DNA of 60,667 bases from positions 1-60,667 of the forward strand of contig CAZJRD010000013.1 of NCBI GenBank assembly GCA_964548365.1, read 5' to 3'. Of this stretch, positions 34,610-42,962 are shown piece by piece (position 1 is the stretch's first letter; every line of letters starts with the position of its first letter). The position numbers and the translations under genes were made by a program. The notes under the pieces were generated by a model, which was not told the origin of the DNA, did no database searches, and was given only the letters and a program-made list of their open reading frames with translations. The DNA comes from B46-G9 sp964548365. GTDB taxonomy: Bacteria > Desulfobacterota > DSM-4660 > Desulfatiglandales > Desulfatiglandaceae.

Positions 34610-35854
34610 ATGAAAAAGAGTATCCTTCTGGGTTTTATCGCGCTGTTTCTGGCAGGGATCTTTCTTCTTGGATTCAGTTCTATGGCTGTTGCCAAGACGA
34701 TCAGGATCGGCGGCATTATGGACACTACCGGCGCTACGTCCGATGTGGGCAAGGACTATGCTATTGGCATGGACGAGGCGTTCAAGTACATCAACGAACA
34801 GGGGGGCGTGAACGGGAAAAAGATCAAGTACACCTGGTTCGACTACGGGTATCGTATCCCTGAGGCAATCACCAAATATAAGCTTCTTAAGAGGTTGAAA
34901 AGCACAGCTATCATGGGATGGGGGACCGGTGATACCGAGGCCCTTTCACCCACCATTAATAAAGATAAGATACCCTATGTGTCGGCTTCCTATTCCGCGC
35001 ACTTGACCGATCCGGCCAAGACCCGGTACAACCTCTTTTTTTCCTCTGATTATTCCACCAATGCACGTGCCGCTCTAACGGCTTGGTTTGATAAAAAATG
35101 GCCCACCAAACCGGACTACGGGAAGCGGAAACCCCGGCTTGCCTGTTGTTACATGTTTGCCTCTCCATACTGCAGCGCACCTATAAAGGCGATCAAGGAT
35201 CAGGCAAAAATGCTGGGCTTCGAGGTAGGTCCTGACCAGGATGTGTCCCTGTTTGCCCTGGATACCAAGAGCCAGATCATGGCGCTCAAAAAGTTCAAGC
35301 CGGATGTCCTCTGGCACGGGAACACCACCATGTCGGTATCGGCGACCATCAGGGACGCGTATGCCCTCGGGCTTACTGCCGATTGGATCATCAATAACTG
35401 GGGATTTGACGAGAACCTCCCGCGGTTGGCAGGAGACGCCGCAGAGGGTGTCATGGGCGCAACCCCCTGCGCGTTTTTTGGCCAGGACTACAAGAATATG
35501 GATATCGTGGTAAGAACAGCAAAGAAATACAACCCCGGTGTGCCCCTGAAAAAAAGGCTCATTCGCACAGTTCAGGCATGGGGTGATGCAATGATCACCT
35601 GGGAGGCCCTGAAGCGGGCGGACAAGGCAGGAGACCTGTCGGGTCCGGGAATTATGACCAAGGGATTTGAGACCTTTAGAAATTACGATATTGGTCTTGG
35701 TGCCTCACCCATCAGCTTTACGTCGACAGATCACCGGCCCACCACCGGCTGTCTGATCCAGGAATGGAAAAACGGGAAGTTTCAGGAAGTCGAACGCGTT
35801 GATCTTCAGAAGCGTTGGCCCGAGAAATGGGCCAAGGAATGGCTTGGATGGTGA
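34610..35854 (+). CDS. Periplasmic substrate-binding protein of Liv-type ABC transporter
   Basis: Type I periplasmic binding protein (LivK superfamily), 414 residues. N-terminal signal peptide: basic start MKKS, hydrophobic stretch to about 25, cleavage near AVA-K. Then IRIGGIMDTTGATSDVGKDY and the helix with INEQGGVNGKKIKY, both typical of the family. The fold is complete at the C-terminus. It is closer to binding proteins for aromatic or acid ligands found beside CoA ligases than to classical LivK by context only; ligand not known. Confidence 0.9.
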   Translation: MKKSILLGFIALFLAGIFLLGFSSMAVAKTIRIGGIMDTTGATSDVGKDYAIGMDEAFKYINEQGGVNGKKIKYTWFDYGYRIPEAITKYKLLKRLKSTAIMGWGTGDTEALSPTINKDKIPYVSASYSAHLTDPAKTRYNLFFSSDYSTNARAALTAWFDKKWPTKPDYGKRKPRLACCYMFASPYCSAPIKAIKDQAKMLGFEVGPDQDVSLFALDTKSQIMALKKFKPDVLWHGNTTMSVSATIRDAYALGLTADWIINNWGFDENLPRLAGDAAEGVMGATPCAFFGQDYKNMDIVVRTAKKYNPGVPLKKRLIRTVQAWGDAMITWEALKRADKAGDLSGPGIMTKGFETFRNYDIGLGASPISFTSTDHRPTTGCLIQEWKNGKFQEVERVDLQKRWPEKWAKEWLGW

Positions 35855-35913
35855 TATTCGCTTCTGTTTCAGTCACGAAAAACTGTTACAGATCCCTTGG
35901 AGGTTTTTGAAAC

Positions 35914-36726
35914 TTGGAAGCTGCAGAACCCATTTTGAAAATCAAGAACATCGAGGTCAGATACCATGAGGTGATCCTGGTCCTGAAAGGGGTTTCCATC
36001 GAGGTCCCGAAAGGCGGGATCATTGCGCTGCTCGGGGCCAATGGCGCAGGGAAGAGCACGACCCTGAAGGCCATATCAGGACTCCTGAAGGTGGAGGACG
36101 GCGAGGTGACTGACGGTGCCATCGATTTTGAAGGCCGCCACATTCACCATGAGAAGGCCGCCCACATCGCCAAGATGGGGATTGTCCAGGTCATTGAAGG
36201 CCGCCGTGTCTTTGAACACCTGACCGTGGAGGAAAACCTGAAGGTGGGTGCCCATCTCAGGAAGACCGGGTCCGTCCGTGAAGGCCTGGAGATGGTGTAC
36301 CACTATTTCCCGCGGCTGCGGGAGAAGAGGACCGAGACGGCCGGGTTTGTCAGCGGCGGTGAACAGCAGATGACCGTGGTCGGGCGTGCCCTCATGACCG
36401 AGCCCAAACTGGTTCTGCTGGATGAGCCCTCCATGGGTCTGGCCCCCATGCTCATTCATGAGATCTTTAACATCATCATGCAGCTCAACAAGGAACAGCG
36501 TATCTCCATTTTGCTGGTGGAGCAGAACGCGAAGCTGGCCTTGAATGTGGCTCCCTATGCCTATGTGATGGAAACGGGGAGGATCGTCATGGATGACACT
36601 GCTGAAATACTGAGTGAAAATGAGGACATTAAGGATTTCTACCTGGGGCTCAGCGACAAGAGTGGGAAGAGAAAAAGTTTTCGTGACGTGAAACATTACA
36701 AGCGAAGAAAGAGGTGGCTCTCCTGA
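35914..36726 (+). CDS. Branched-chain-type ABC transporter ATPase (LivF-like)
   Basis: Second ATP-binding subunit, 270 residues. Walker A GANGAGKST, signature SGGEQQM, Walker B LVLLDEPSMGL, switch His replaced by the usual VEQNAKLAL of LivF. TTG start at 35914 with TTGGAGG about ten bases upstream. The C-terminus has a basic tail (SGKRKSFRDVKHYKRRKRW) beyond the usual LivF end. Last structural gene of the transporter set. Confidence 0.9.
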   Translation: MEAAEPILKIKNIEVRYHEVILVLKGVSIEVPKGGIIALLGANGAGKSTTLKAISGLLKVEDGEVTDGAIDFEGRHIHHEKAAHIAKMGIVQVIEGRRVFEHLTVEENLKVGAHLRKTGSVREGLEMVYHYFPRLREKRTETAGFVSGGEQQMTVVGRALMTEPKLVLLDEPSMGLAPMLIHEIFNIIMQLNKEQRISILLVEQNAKLALNVAPYAYVMETGRIVMDDTAEILSENEDIKDFYLGLSDKSGKRKSFRDVKHYKRRKRWLS

Positions 36727-36734
36727 ACAGAAAC

Positions 36735-36829
36735 ATAATTCAAGTTGGAAGGGGGAAGGAGGAATGCGGAATTGAGGATCTATTTGCTTATTCTGACTTC
36801 CGACTTCCGAGTTCCGAATTTAAAAGAGG
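36735..36829. repeat. GGAAG-rich inverted repeat
   Basis: The left part (AATTCAAGTTGGAAGGGGG and following) is imperfectly complementary to the right part (CTTCCGACTTCCGAGTTCC). Similar GGAAG-repeat text, GAATTCGGAAGTGGGAAGG, lies at about 33366-33384 between the two permease genes. These look like a dispersed intergenic repeat. The end of the LivF-like frame and the LEA14-like gene flank it. Confidence 0.4.
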
Positions 36830-36839
36830 GAGGTTTATT

Positions 36840-37436
36840 ATGCATAAAAAACTGGTTCTTTTGACCGTGATGATTTTTGCCCTCGGTGTGGTGTTTGCAT
36901 CCTGTGCAGGCATGCAGGTCACGCCCACTGCCGCAAACTTCAAGAGTCCGGTGATCACGCTGGATTCTTTCGAAGTTCCCCAGTATGATGGATACTGGTA
37001 TATCTCCAGTAAAGTGAAACCTACCAAGGGAGATGCGGGGAATCGAGGTGCTCCGCTCCCCATGAGCTTTCTTTTTGACATCCAGAACCCGAATCCTTTC
37101 CCCGTGTTGCTGGAAGGGATAACGTTCACGGTGGCATTCGACAATGATTTTCAGGTAGTGACCGTCAACAATGACGATTCCATCTGGATTCCGGCAGGAA
37201 AGACGAATCAGGTACGGGTGGACACCATGATTACGACGCGCTCCGCCCTGCTGAGCCTGATGGTAACAGGAGGGTATAAGTTAAAGGATCGTGGATGGAG
37301 CCCCTGGAAGGCCCTGGAGCGATGGTGGAGAGGGATTCCCGACTATTCAGTTCCCGTGAAGGTGACGGAAGGTGCGTTTAACTTCAAGGCGGACGGGCTC
37401 ATCAAGGTTCTCCCCTTTGAAGCGACTGTAAAATAG
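36840..37436 (+). CDS. LEA14-like (LEA type 2) lipoprotein
   Basis: 198 residues from ATG 36840, with GGGAGG seven bases upstream; the open frame to 36714 runs through repeat DNA and is rejected. Signal peptide with lipobox FASC (Cys near 21) predicts an outer- or inner-membrane lipoprotein. The rest resembles LEA type 2 / WHy beta-sandwich domains: FDIQNPNPFPVLLEGITF and the V..D..I..PAGKTNQVRVD region. Function of bacterial members is poorly known. It follows the transporter operon and ends before a terminator. Confidence 0.8.
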   Translation: MHKKLVLLTVMIFALGVVFASCAGMQVTPTAANFKSPVITLDSFEVPQYDGYWYISSKVKPTKGDAGNRGAPLPMSFLFDIQNPNPFPVLLEGITFTVAFDNDFQVVTVNNDDSIWIPAGKTNQVRVDTMITTRSALLSLMVTGGYKLKDRGWSPWKALERWWRGIPDYSVPVKVTEGAFNFKADGLIKVLPFEATVK

Positions 37437-37448
37437 CAGCAAGTAAAC

Positions 37449-37490
37449 AGAGGGGCCGGGCTCGCCTATTTGCTGATGCCTGGCCCCTCT
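37449..37490 (+). terminator. Rho-independent terminator after the LEA14-like gene
   Basis: AGAGGGGCC (37449-37457) pairs with GGCCCCTCT (37482-37490), extended inward by GGC/GCC, and is followed by TTTAAT. It closes the transporter-lipoprotein unit and argues that the CoA ligase gene starts after it. Confidence 0.75.
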
Positions 37491-37508
37491 TTAATGAGGA
37501 AAACTATT

Positions 37509-39041
37509 ATGGGACTTACTGATTTTAGTATCTATGATGCTATCAACCGGAATGCCCGCTGTTACCCGGACCGGCCTGCGTGGTTTGAGGTGGATGACGG
37601 GAGGCAGTTCACCTTTGCCGAGGTAAAGCACCAAGTGGACCGTGTGGCGTGCGGTCTCCAGCATGCGGGGGTCGTTAAGGGGGACCGACTGGGTGTTGTG
37701 GGGAAAAACTCGTTTGAATATTTTCTGCTCTATGGTGCTGCCGCGGCCCTGGGTGCCATCGTTCTCCCCATCAACTGGAGGCTCTCTCCGGAGGAAATGG
37801 GATACAACTTGAATGACTGCGAACCGCGGCTCGTTTTCGCGGGAGAAGAGTTCCAGGAAACAATTTCGTCTCTCAAAGCTTCACTTGCCTCGGTAGAGAA
37901 ATTTTATGGCCTGGGAAATGGTGGTGGGCTTTTTGCAGAGTTTGAGACTCTTCTCTCCAATGGCGAAGATTTTAGATCTGCGGATGTTTCCACCGACGAC
38001 GGCATTGTGATCATTCACACGGCCGCGGTTGCGGGAAGGCCGAGGGGTGGTTTGCTGACCCATGGAAATGTCCTCTGCATTGATATGCATTTTGGCTGGC
38101 TTTGCAACCTCACCCCCAGGGATGTGCACTTGAACCTGCTTCCCCTGTTTCATGTGGGCGGGCTTTTTATGGCCATGACAAGTTTTCATGCCGGAGCAAT
38201 CAATGTAAACATGAGTAAGTTTGACGCTGAAAAGGCCTATGAGCTGATTGTAGAGAAAAAGGTATCGTTCATGTTTGATTTCGCCCCCATCCTTTCTTCC
38301 ATACTGGATGTGCACGAGAAAAAAGGAGGAGACATCAGCTCTTTGTCATCGGTTCTCGGCCTCGAGGCACCGGAAACCATCGAAAGGTACCAGGAACAGA
38401 CAGGGGGCACTTTTTATTGCCTCTACGGGCAGACGGAGACCTCCGGTTTTGCTACGTTGTCGGCGTATAATGAGAGACCCGGATCAGCAGGCAGGATGTT
38501 TCCCCTGGCGGATGTGGTGCTTGTAGATGACGATCAAAACCCTGTGGCAACGGGAGAAGTTGGAGAAATAACCGTCAAGGGACCTCTGGTGTTCAAGGGG
38601 TACTGGAATCTCCCCGAGGATACTTCCTATACATTCAGAGGCGGCAGGCATCATACGGGGGATCTCGGTCGTTTTGATGAAGATGGCTTTCTCTGGTATG
38701 CGGGGAGGAAACCGGAAAAGGAATTGATCAAGCCGGGCGGCGAGAATGTGTACCCGGCCGAGGTTGAAACAACCATCCTGGAACATCCTGCGGTGGAAGA
38801 GACAGTGGTCTTCGGGGTCCCCGATCCCAAGTGGAAAGAAGGCATAAAAGCGGTGTGCCTCCTGAAGGAAGGAGAGCGTCTTGAAAGCCGTGAGCTTATC
38901 GAGTTTGTCGGGGAGCGTATTGCCAGGTACAAAAAACCGCAGTATGTGGAATTTGTGGATACATTTCCGCGCCTGGATGATGGAAGCCCCGATAGAGCGA
39001 AGATAAAGGAACTGTATGGAGGAAAGCAGGAGGCGGGTTGA
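37509..39041 (+). CDS. Acyl-CoA synthetase (class I adenylate-forming)
   Basis: From ATG 37509 (GAGG nine bases upstream) it has 510 residues. Segments KNSFEYFLLYGAAAALGAIV, YGQTETSG, HHTGDLGRFDEDGFLWYAGR and GGENVYPAEVE are typical of medium/long-chain CoA ligases. The P-loop is divergent: HTAAVAGRPRGGLLTH in place of TSGTTGxPKGVxxTH, with Arg for the usual Lys; the C-terminal Lys (RAKIKE) is present. Activity may be altered. Its stop overlaps the recO start. The substrate may be an aromatic or fatty acid. Confidence 0.85.
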   Translation: MGLTDFSIYDAINRNARCYPDRPAWFEVDDGRQFTFAEVKHQVDRVACGLQHAGVVKGDRLGVVGKNSFEYFLLYGAAAALGAIVLPINWRLSPEEMGYNLNDCEPRLVFAGEEFQETISSLKASLASVEKFYGLGNGGGLFAEFETLLSNGEDFRSADVSTDDGIVIIHTAAVAGRPRGGLLTHGNVLCIDMHFGWLCNLTPRDVHLNLLPLFHVGGLFMAMTSFHAGAINVNMSKFDAEKAYELIVEKKVSFMFDFAPILSSILDVHEKKGGDISSLSSVLGLEAPETIERYQEQTGGTFYCLYGQTETSGFATLSAYNERPGSAGRMFPLADVVLVDDDQNPVATGEVGEITVKGPLVFKGYWNLPEDTSYTFRGGRHHTGDLGRFDEDGFLWYAGRKPEKELIKPGGENVYPAEVETTILEHPAVEETVVFGVPDPKWKEGIKAVCLLKEGERLESRELIEFVGERIARYKKPQYVEFVDTFPRLDDGSPDRAKIKELYGGKQEAG

Positions 39042-39790
39042 GTTGTGCGATGAAAGCACATGATTCTCCTTCCATCATCCTGAGAATAAAAGAGATCGGT
39101 GAATCGGACCTGATCGTCACGTTTTTCAGCGCGGACCGGGGTCGATTGCGGGGCATTGCAAAGGGTGCGCGGCGAAGCCGGAGGCGATTCGTGAATTGCC
39201 TGGATTATTTTTGTCTCTCTGCGCTTGAATTCACCGAAAAGCCCGGACGTGATCTCTGCTTTCTCCAATCCGGAAAACTCCTCGAGAATTTCCTTTCCCT
39301 GAGATCCGATTATACGCTGCTTTCCCTGGCCAGTTACATGGTTGAGCTTACCGAGATTCTTTTTCCCCTCCGGGTCACTGATCCTGCTATGTTCGAACTT
39401 CTGAAGAAATGTCTTGGAGCTCTTCATGAGGGAAAAGAGAGGGATATGCTTCGGGTTCTGTTTGAAGCGCGGGCAATGACTCTTGGGGGGTATGGGATCC
39501 AGCTGCACGGGTGCAGCATCTGTAAGAGATCCTATGCAGGAGAGGGCAGGGCCGTTTTCAAATGCGAGGGAGGGGGGATTGCCTGTCTCAAGTGCGCACG
39601 GGAGACGGCCGAAACCCCCGGGATGAATCCCCTGAGCGTGAAGATGCTGGATAAATTACAGTCGGGGTGGTGGCCGGAACATGAATCACTTTATCTGGAT
39701 GAGGAGGTGGTACAGGAACTCCGGCCCGTCCTCACCAGGCACATCGAATACCGCATCGGAAGACGCCTGAAGACATCGACGTGCCTCTGA
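39038..39790 (+). CDS. recO: DNA repair protein RecO
   Basis: RecF-pathway mediator that loads RecA onto SSB-coated DNA. N-terminal OB-fold (SIILRIKEIGESDLIVTFF, GIAKGARRSRRRF) and a C-terminal helical domain with a zinc site CSICKRS...CLKCARE. 250 residues. TTG 39038 has GGAGG four bases upstream and overlaps the ligase stop; ATG 39050 is the alternative. Confidence 0.93.
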   Translation: MSCAMKAHDSPSIILRIKEIGESDLIVTFFSADRGRLRGIAKGARRSRRRFVNCLDYFCLSALEFTEKPGRDLCFLQSGKLLENFLSLRSDYTLLSLASYMVELTEILFPLRVTDPAMFELLKKCLGALHEGKERDMLRVLFEARAMTLGGYGIQLHGCSICKRSYAGEGRAVFKCEGGGIACLKCARETAETPGMNPLSVKMLDKLQSGWWPEHESLYLDEEVVQELRPVLTRHIEYRIGRRLKTSTCL

Positions 39791-39863
39791 TGAACGCCTC
39801 CCTGTTTCACCGTACAGGAGAGAAAGAAGGAGTTCTTGCGTCAAAAATCAATTCAATCACGAA

Positions 39864-40065
39864 CAGGATCTGTCCTTTATTCTTCGGTTCCGAGTCTCCC
39901 GGGCTTCGTATTTTCAGAGACTTATCCACGGGGGAGCACTGCCCCCTCCGCATTCCAGTCCTCAGGAAAAGGCGCCCTGAGGACCTGGCTGCGGTTTCCC
40001 CCATAGATAAGTCACGAAAATACGAAGCCCTCCCGCCAGTCACTCGGAATAAAGGGCACATCCTG
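39864..40065. repeat. Long hairpin repeat, family 3, copy 1
   Basis: 202 bp. Outer ends CAGGATCTGTCCTTTATTC and its partner GAATAAAGGGCACATCCTG, then CTCCCGGGCTTCGTATTTTC with GAAAATACGAAGCCCTCCC, then GACTTATC / GATAAGTC. It matches the copy at 51685. It fills the gap between recO and the convergent thiolase gene and may end transcription from both sides. Confidence 0.82.
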
Positions 40066-40110
40066 TAACCGGGGAGTTTGTACATGGTGGTTGACAGCGG
40101 AGTTTGTGGT

Positions 40111-41361
40111 TTATATCATTTCAAGGGCGCACGCCATGGATACCCCGCCTCCACCGCAGAGGGTCGCAAGACCAAGACTCTTCCCGTGGTTTTTCATGGC
40201 ATACAGAAGGGTAACCATAATCCTGCATCCGGTTGAACCCACCGGATGACCGAGACCGATCCCGGAACCGTTGATGTTGGTGATTTCCCGGTTGAGGCCC
40301 AGTTCTCTTTCGCAGCCGAGATATTGGGATGCAAATGCCTCATTCACCTCGATGAGTTCGAAGTCCTCCAGCTTGATATCGGGATTCCTTTCGAACAGGT
40401 TTCGCACCGCAGGCACCGGGCTCAAACCCATGACCGAAGGATGGCAGGCCCCTCGCCCGATCGCCCTGATTCGAGCAATGGGCTTTATACCTAATTCCTT
40501 GGCCTTGTCGGCAGACATGATCACCATGCCGCTTGAGCCGTCATTGATCCCCGAGGAGTTTCCCGCCGTAACTTTTCCTATTTTTGGTACGAAGGCGGGA
40601 GAAAGCTTCTTAAGGTCTTCCATGGTGAGGCCGGGACGGAAATGTTCGTCCTTCTCGAAAATGATGGGCGGTTTCTTCCTTTGGGGCACTTCAATGGGAA
40701 CGATTTCGTCCTTGAAATCCCCTTCTTTGGTGGCCCTCTCCGAGTTGTTGTGGCTGCGAAGTGCTACCTCGTCCATTTCTTCCCGGCTGATATTATGGAG
40801 CTGAGCAATGAATTCAGCAGTATGCCCCATAATATATGGCTTTCCTTTGAAAAGCTCAAGCGGCATGCCCTCTTTCACGGGCCCATCTTCGGGATGAGGA
40901 ATGAGATGGGATCCGCAGTGGAGCGCATGTATCATGTTGTCCACGAACACGTGGTCCTGGAGTCGGCACCCCCATCTGGCATTGGGAACGGAATAAGGCA
41001 CTCCTGACATGTGTTCCACACCGCCTGCCAGGATGATGTCCGCCATGCCCGCCTGAATCATAGCCATCCCTGATATGACGGCCTCCATCCCGGAAATACA
41101 GACCCGGTTTACCGTTACGGCGGTCACAGTATCTGGAATTCCGGCCATCAATGCACAAACGCGTGCCACATTCAATGCATCTGCCGGCTCCACGCAGCAG
41201 CCGAATCGCACGTCGTCAATCATGGAAGGCTCAATGCCCGCTCTCCGGATTGCCTCCTTCATGGCGACACTCCCGATAACGGCCGCATTCAGGTCGCGAA
41301 GGGTCCCTCCAAAGGCGCCTACGGCTGTTCTGCATGCGGAAACTATTACAACGTCTTGCAT
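40111..41361 (-). CDS. Thiolase (acetyl-CoA C-acyltransferase)
   Basis: Condenses or cleaves acyl-CoA with CoA. 416 residues. Active-site Cys88 is in NRVCISG; the GHPVGSTGCR motif (His) and the CGGGGVSMA motif (second Cys) near the C-terminus are intact. It resembles degradative thiolases of beta-oxidation; in this genome it may serve the C7 dicarboxyl intermediates after BamA, but that is inference. A 46-residue gene is 16 bases upstream on the same strand. Confidence 0.92.
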   Translation of the reverse strand: MQDVVIVSACRTAVGAFGGTLRDLNAAVIGSVAMKEAIRRAGIEPSMIDDVRFGCCVEPADALNVARVCALMAGIPDTVTAVTVNRVCISGMEAVISGMAMIQAGMADIILAGGVEHMSGVPYSVPNARWGCRLQDHVFVDNMIHALHCGSHLIPHPEDGPVKEGMPLELFKGKPYIMGHTAEFIAQLHNISREEMDEVALRSHNNSERATKEGDFKDEIVPIEVPQRKKPPIIFEKDEHFRPGLTMEDLKKLSPAFVPKIGKVTAGNSSGINDGSSGMVIMSADKAKELGIKPIARIRAIGRGACHPSVMGLSPVPAVRNLFERNPDIKLEDFELIEVNEAFASQYLGCERELGLNREITNINGSGIGLGHPVGSTGCRIMVTLLYAMKNHGKSLGLATLCGGGGVSMACALEMI

Positions 41362-41377
41362 TATTGTTGCTCCTTTT

Positions 41378-41518
41378 CTAGTCTTGCTTCTGTTCGGTAA
41401 GTGATTTCAGGATTTTCGTGTTTTCCTGGAGGCGCTTCATATTCACCTTGAGGTTTTTCTTGTTGGACCTGGCTTTTCTCGCCCTGATGAGTTTGGTTTT
41501 CTTGGAATTGGAAGCCAT
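41378..41518 (-). CDS. Small, very basic protein (46 residues)
   Basis: ATG at 41518 to TAG at 41378-41380. The peptide begins MASNSKKTKLIRARKARSN and ends KSLTEQKQD, with about 15 Lys/Arg. A GGAGA-containing site (AAGGAGACAAAAAAC) precedes the ATG. It lies 16 bases before the thiolase gene, same strand. It is too short for most gene callers. Possible nucleic-acid-binding peptide; not recognised. Confidence 0.6.
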   Translation of the reverse strand: MASNSKKTKLIRARKARSNKKNLKVNMKRLQENTKILKSLTEQKQD

Positions 41519-41594
41519 TGTTTTTTGTCTCCTTCATAAAAAAATTGATGACTTGTTGTAAGTCATCATCCGCCCGGAAACGGGCTGGTTACAA

Positions 41595-41737
41595 GAGCCA
41601 GTTTCAAAACGCCCCCTTTTGCCCGATCTTTGCGTCAGGCACAAATTTTAGTCCTCGAAATACCTCAATGTATTCCTGTGGTTAAAATTTTTGCCTTCCT
41701 TAAGCTCGAACAAAATTGAGCATTTGGAAACCGGCTC
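41595..41737. repeat. Long hairpin repeat, family 2, copy 2
   Basis: 143 bp with ends GAGCCAGTTTCAAAACGC and GCATTTGGAAACCGGCTC, as in the copy at 19822; shares TTTTGCCCGAT, TCCTCGAAATA and ATTCCTGTGG. It lacks the internal ATCCCGCC hairpin of copy 1. It stands upstream of the small basic protein and thiolase genes. Confidence 0.8.
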
Positions 41738-41882
41738 TACATTCAGAAAATTGCACGTGAGCATACTATGATGAGACAAAAGGGTCAAGGGGAAATGTGA
41801 ATTAGGCTTCGGGTCGACTAAATAGCTTATCGGCAAACTTGCGTTCAATTAAGGACAGAAAATGTCCGTCGCAGTCGCAATT

Positions 41883-42068
41883 AATGCCAAATGCCAAAAT
41901 CCAAATGTCAAATTAATGACCAATACCAAATGACTAAAATGGCAAAAAATTCTCAGTGCTTTGGGCTCCTCCATCGTCCGCGGTTCCAGCAGGCTGGTGA
42001 GCGAAATATGTTTTGTCATTGAGGCATTTGGATTTCATTTGACATTTGAGCTTTGGCATTTGTTCATT
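41883..42068. repeat. AT-rich large inverted repeat
   Basis: Left arm 41883-41934 (CAAATGCCAAAATCCAAATG and following) and right arm 42015-42068 (CATTTGACATTTGAGC and TTTGGCATTTG) are about 80 percent complementary over some 52 bases, with an 80-base loop. The arms consist of CAAATGYCAAA-type repeats, unlike the flanking genes. It separates the minus-strand purQ from the thiolase unit. No gene is seen in 41519-42137. Confidence 0.65.
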
Positions 42069-42137
42069 TCAGGTTTCCATGGATTGGGGTTAAGGATGTT
42101 TTCCTCTTTTTCTTGACTGAAGCCTTATGCCTGCGCA

Positions 42138-42962
42138 TCAAAAGTTTTCTCTAAGGTATTCAACGGCGTTCCTGAAAAGTTGAATCCCTTTTCCCTCTTC
42201 CGTTTCCAGGGCCTTTCCCTTGCGGAGCAGGGTTTCTTTGTCCCTGGTCCATCCGGGGTGATTTGTAAAATGATTGTACGCCTCCGGGTGGGGCATAAGA
42301 CCTAGAATTCTGCCGGTAGGATCACAGATCCCTGCGATATCTCCAAGTGAACCGTTTGGATTCCAAGGGTAGGTCCCATTGGCTTCATTTCCTTCAGGAC
42401 CCGCATACTGGAGCACTACCTGGTTCTGATGAAAGAGATCGGCAAGGTCGCTCTCTGCAGCAAAGAATTTTCCCTCTCCGTGTCGCACGGGAAGCTCTAT
42501 GGACGGAATTCCCCTGGTAAAAACACAGGGCGATTCGCCGTTGATCTTCAAGGTTACCCAGGTATCCACAAAATTCCCTGAATCGTTGTACGTGAGTGCA
42601 ACGCGCCGTTCATCGTACCTGTTGTTCAATGCCGGCAATAGCCCAAGATTCACGAGGCATTGAAATCCATTGCAGATCCCGAGGATAAGCCTGTCTGAGT
42701 CTACAAATCGGGCGATTTGGTCTCCGAGCCGCCGTTTTATTTTGGCCGCCATGATAACGCCCGCTCCGTGATCATCTCCCCAGCTGAACCCCCCCCCGAA
42801 GACCAGGATATGATAATCCTCGAGGTGGAGCGCTTTGTCGGAGATGACCTGGTTGATGTGTACCCGATCCGGTTTGGCCCCGGCCAGTGTAAGTCCATAT
42901 TGGGTTTCGTAATCACAGTTCAAACCATAGCCGGTAAATAGCAATGCCTTTATGGGGTTCAT
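42138..42962 (-). CDS. purQ: Phosphoribosylformylglycinamidine synthase, glutaminase subunit
   Basis: Class I glutamine amidotransferase that feeds ammonia to PurL in purine synthesis. Cys97 in GICNGFQ is the nucleophile and LMPHPE carries the catalytic His/Glu. 274 residues, longer than Bacillus-type PurQ (about 227) and close to the C-terminal domain of the fused E. coli enzyme. The ATG overlaps the purL stop (ATGA). Confidence 0.93.
   Translation of the reverse strand: MNPIKALLFTGYGLNCDYETQYGLTLAGAKPDRVHINQVISDKALHLEDYHILVFGGGFSWGDDHGAGVIMAAKIKRRLGDQIARFVDSDRLILGICNGFQCLVNLGLLPALNNRYDERRVALTYNDSGNFVDTWVTLKINGESPCVFTRGIPSIELPVRHGEGKFFAAESDLADLFHQNQVVLQYAGPEGNEANGTYPWNPNGSLGDIAGICDPTGRILGLMPHPEAYNHFTNHPGWTRDKETLLRKGKALETEEGKGIQLFRNAVEYLRENF

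Noticed and set aside
36714..36839. N-terminal extension of the LEA14-like protein
   Set aside because: It covers repeat DNA (GGAAG-rich) and hides the signal peptide; ATG 36840 has a good ribosome site.
37470..37508. N-terminal extension of the second CoA ligase
   Set aside because: It runs through the terminator hairpin at 37449-37490; ATG 37509 has GAGG at a normal distance.
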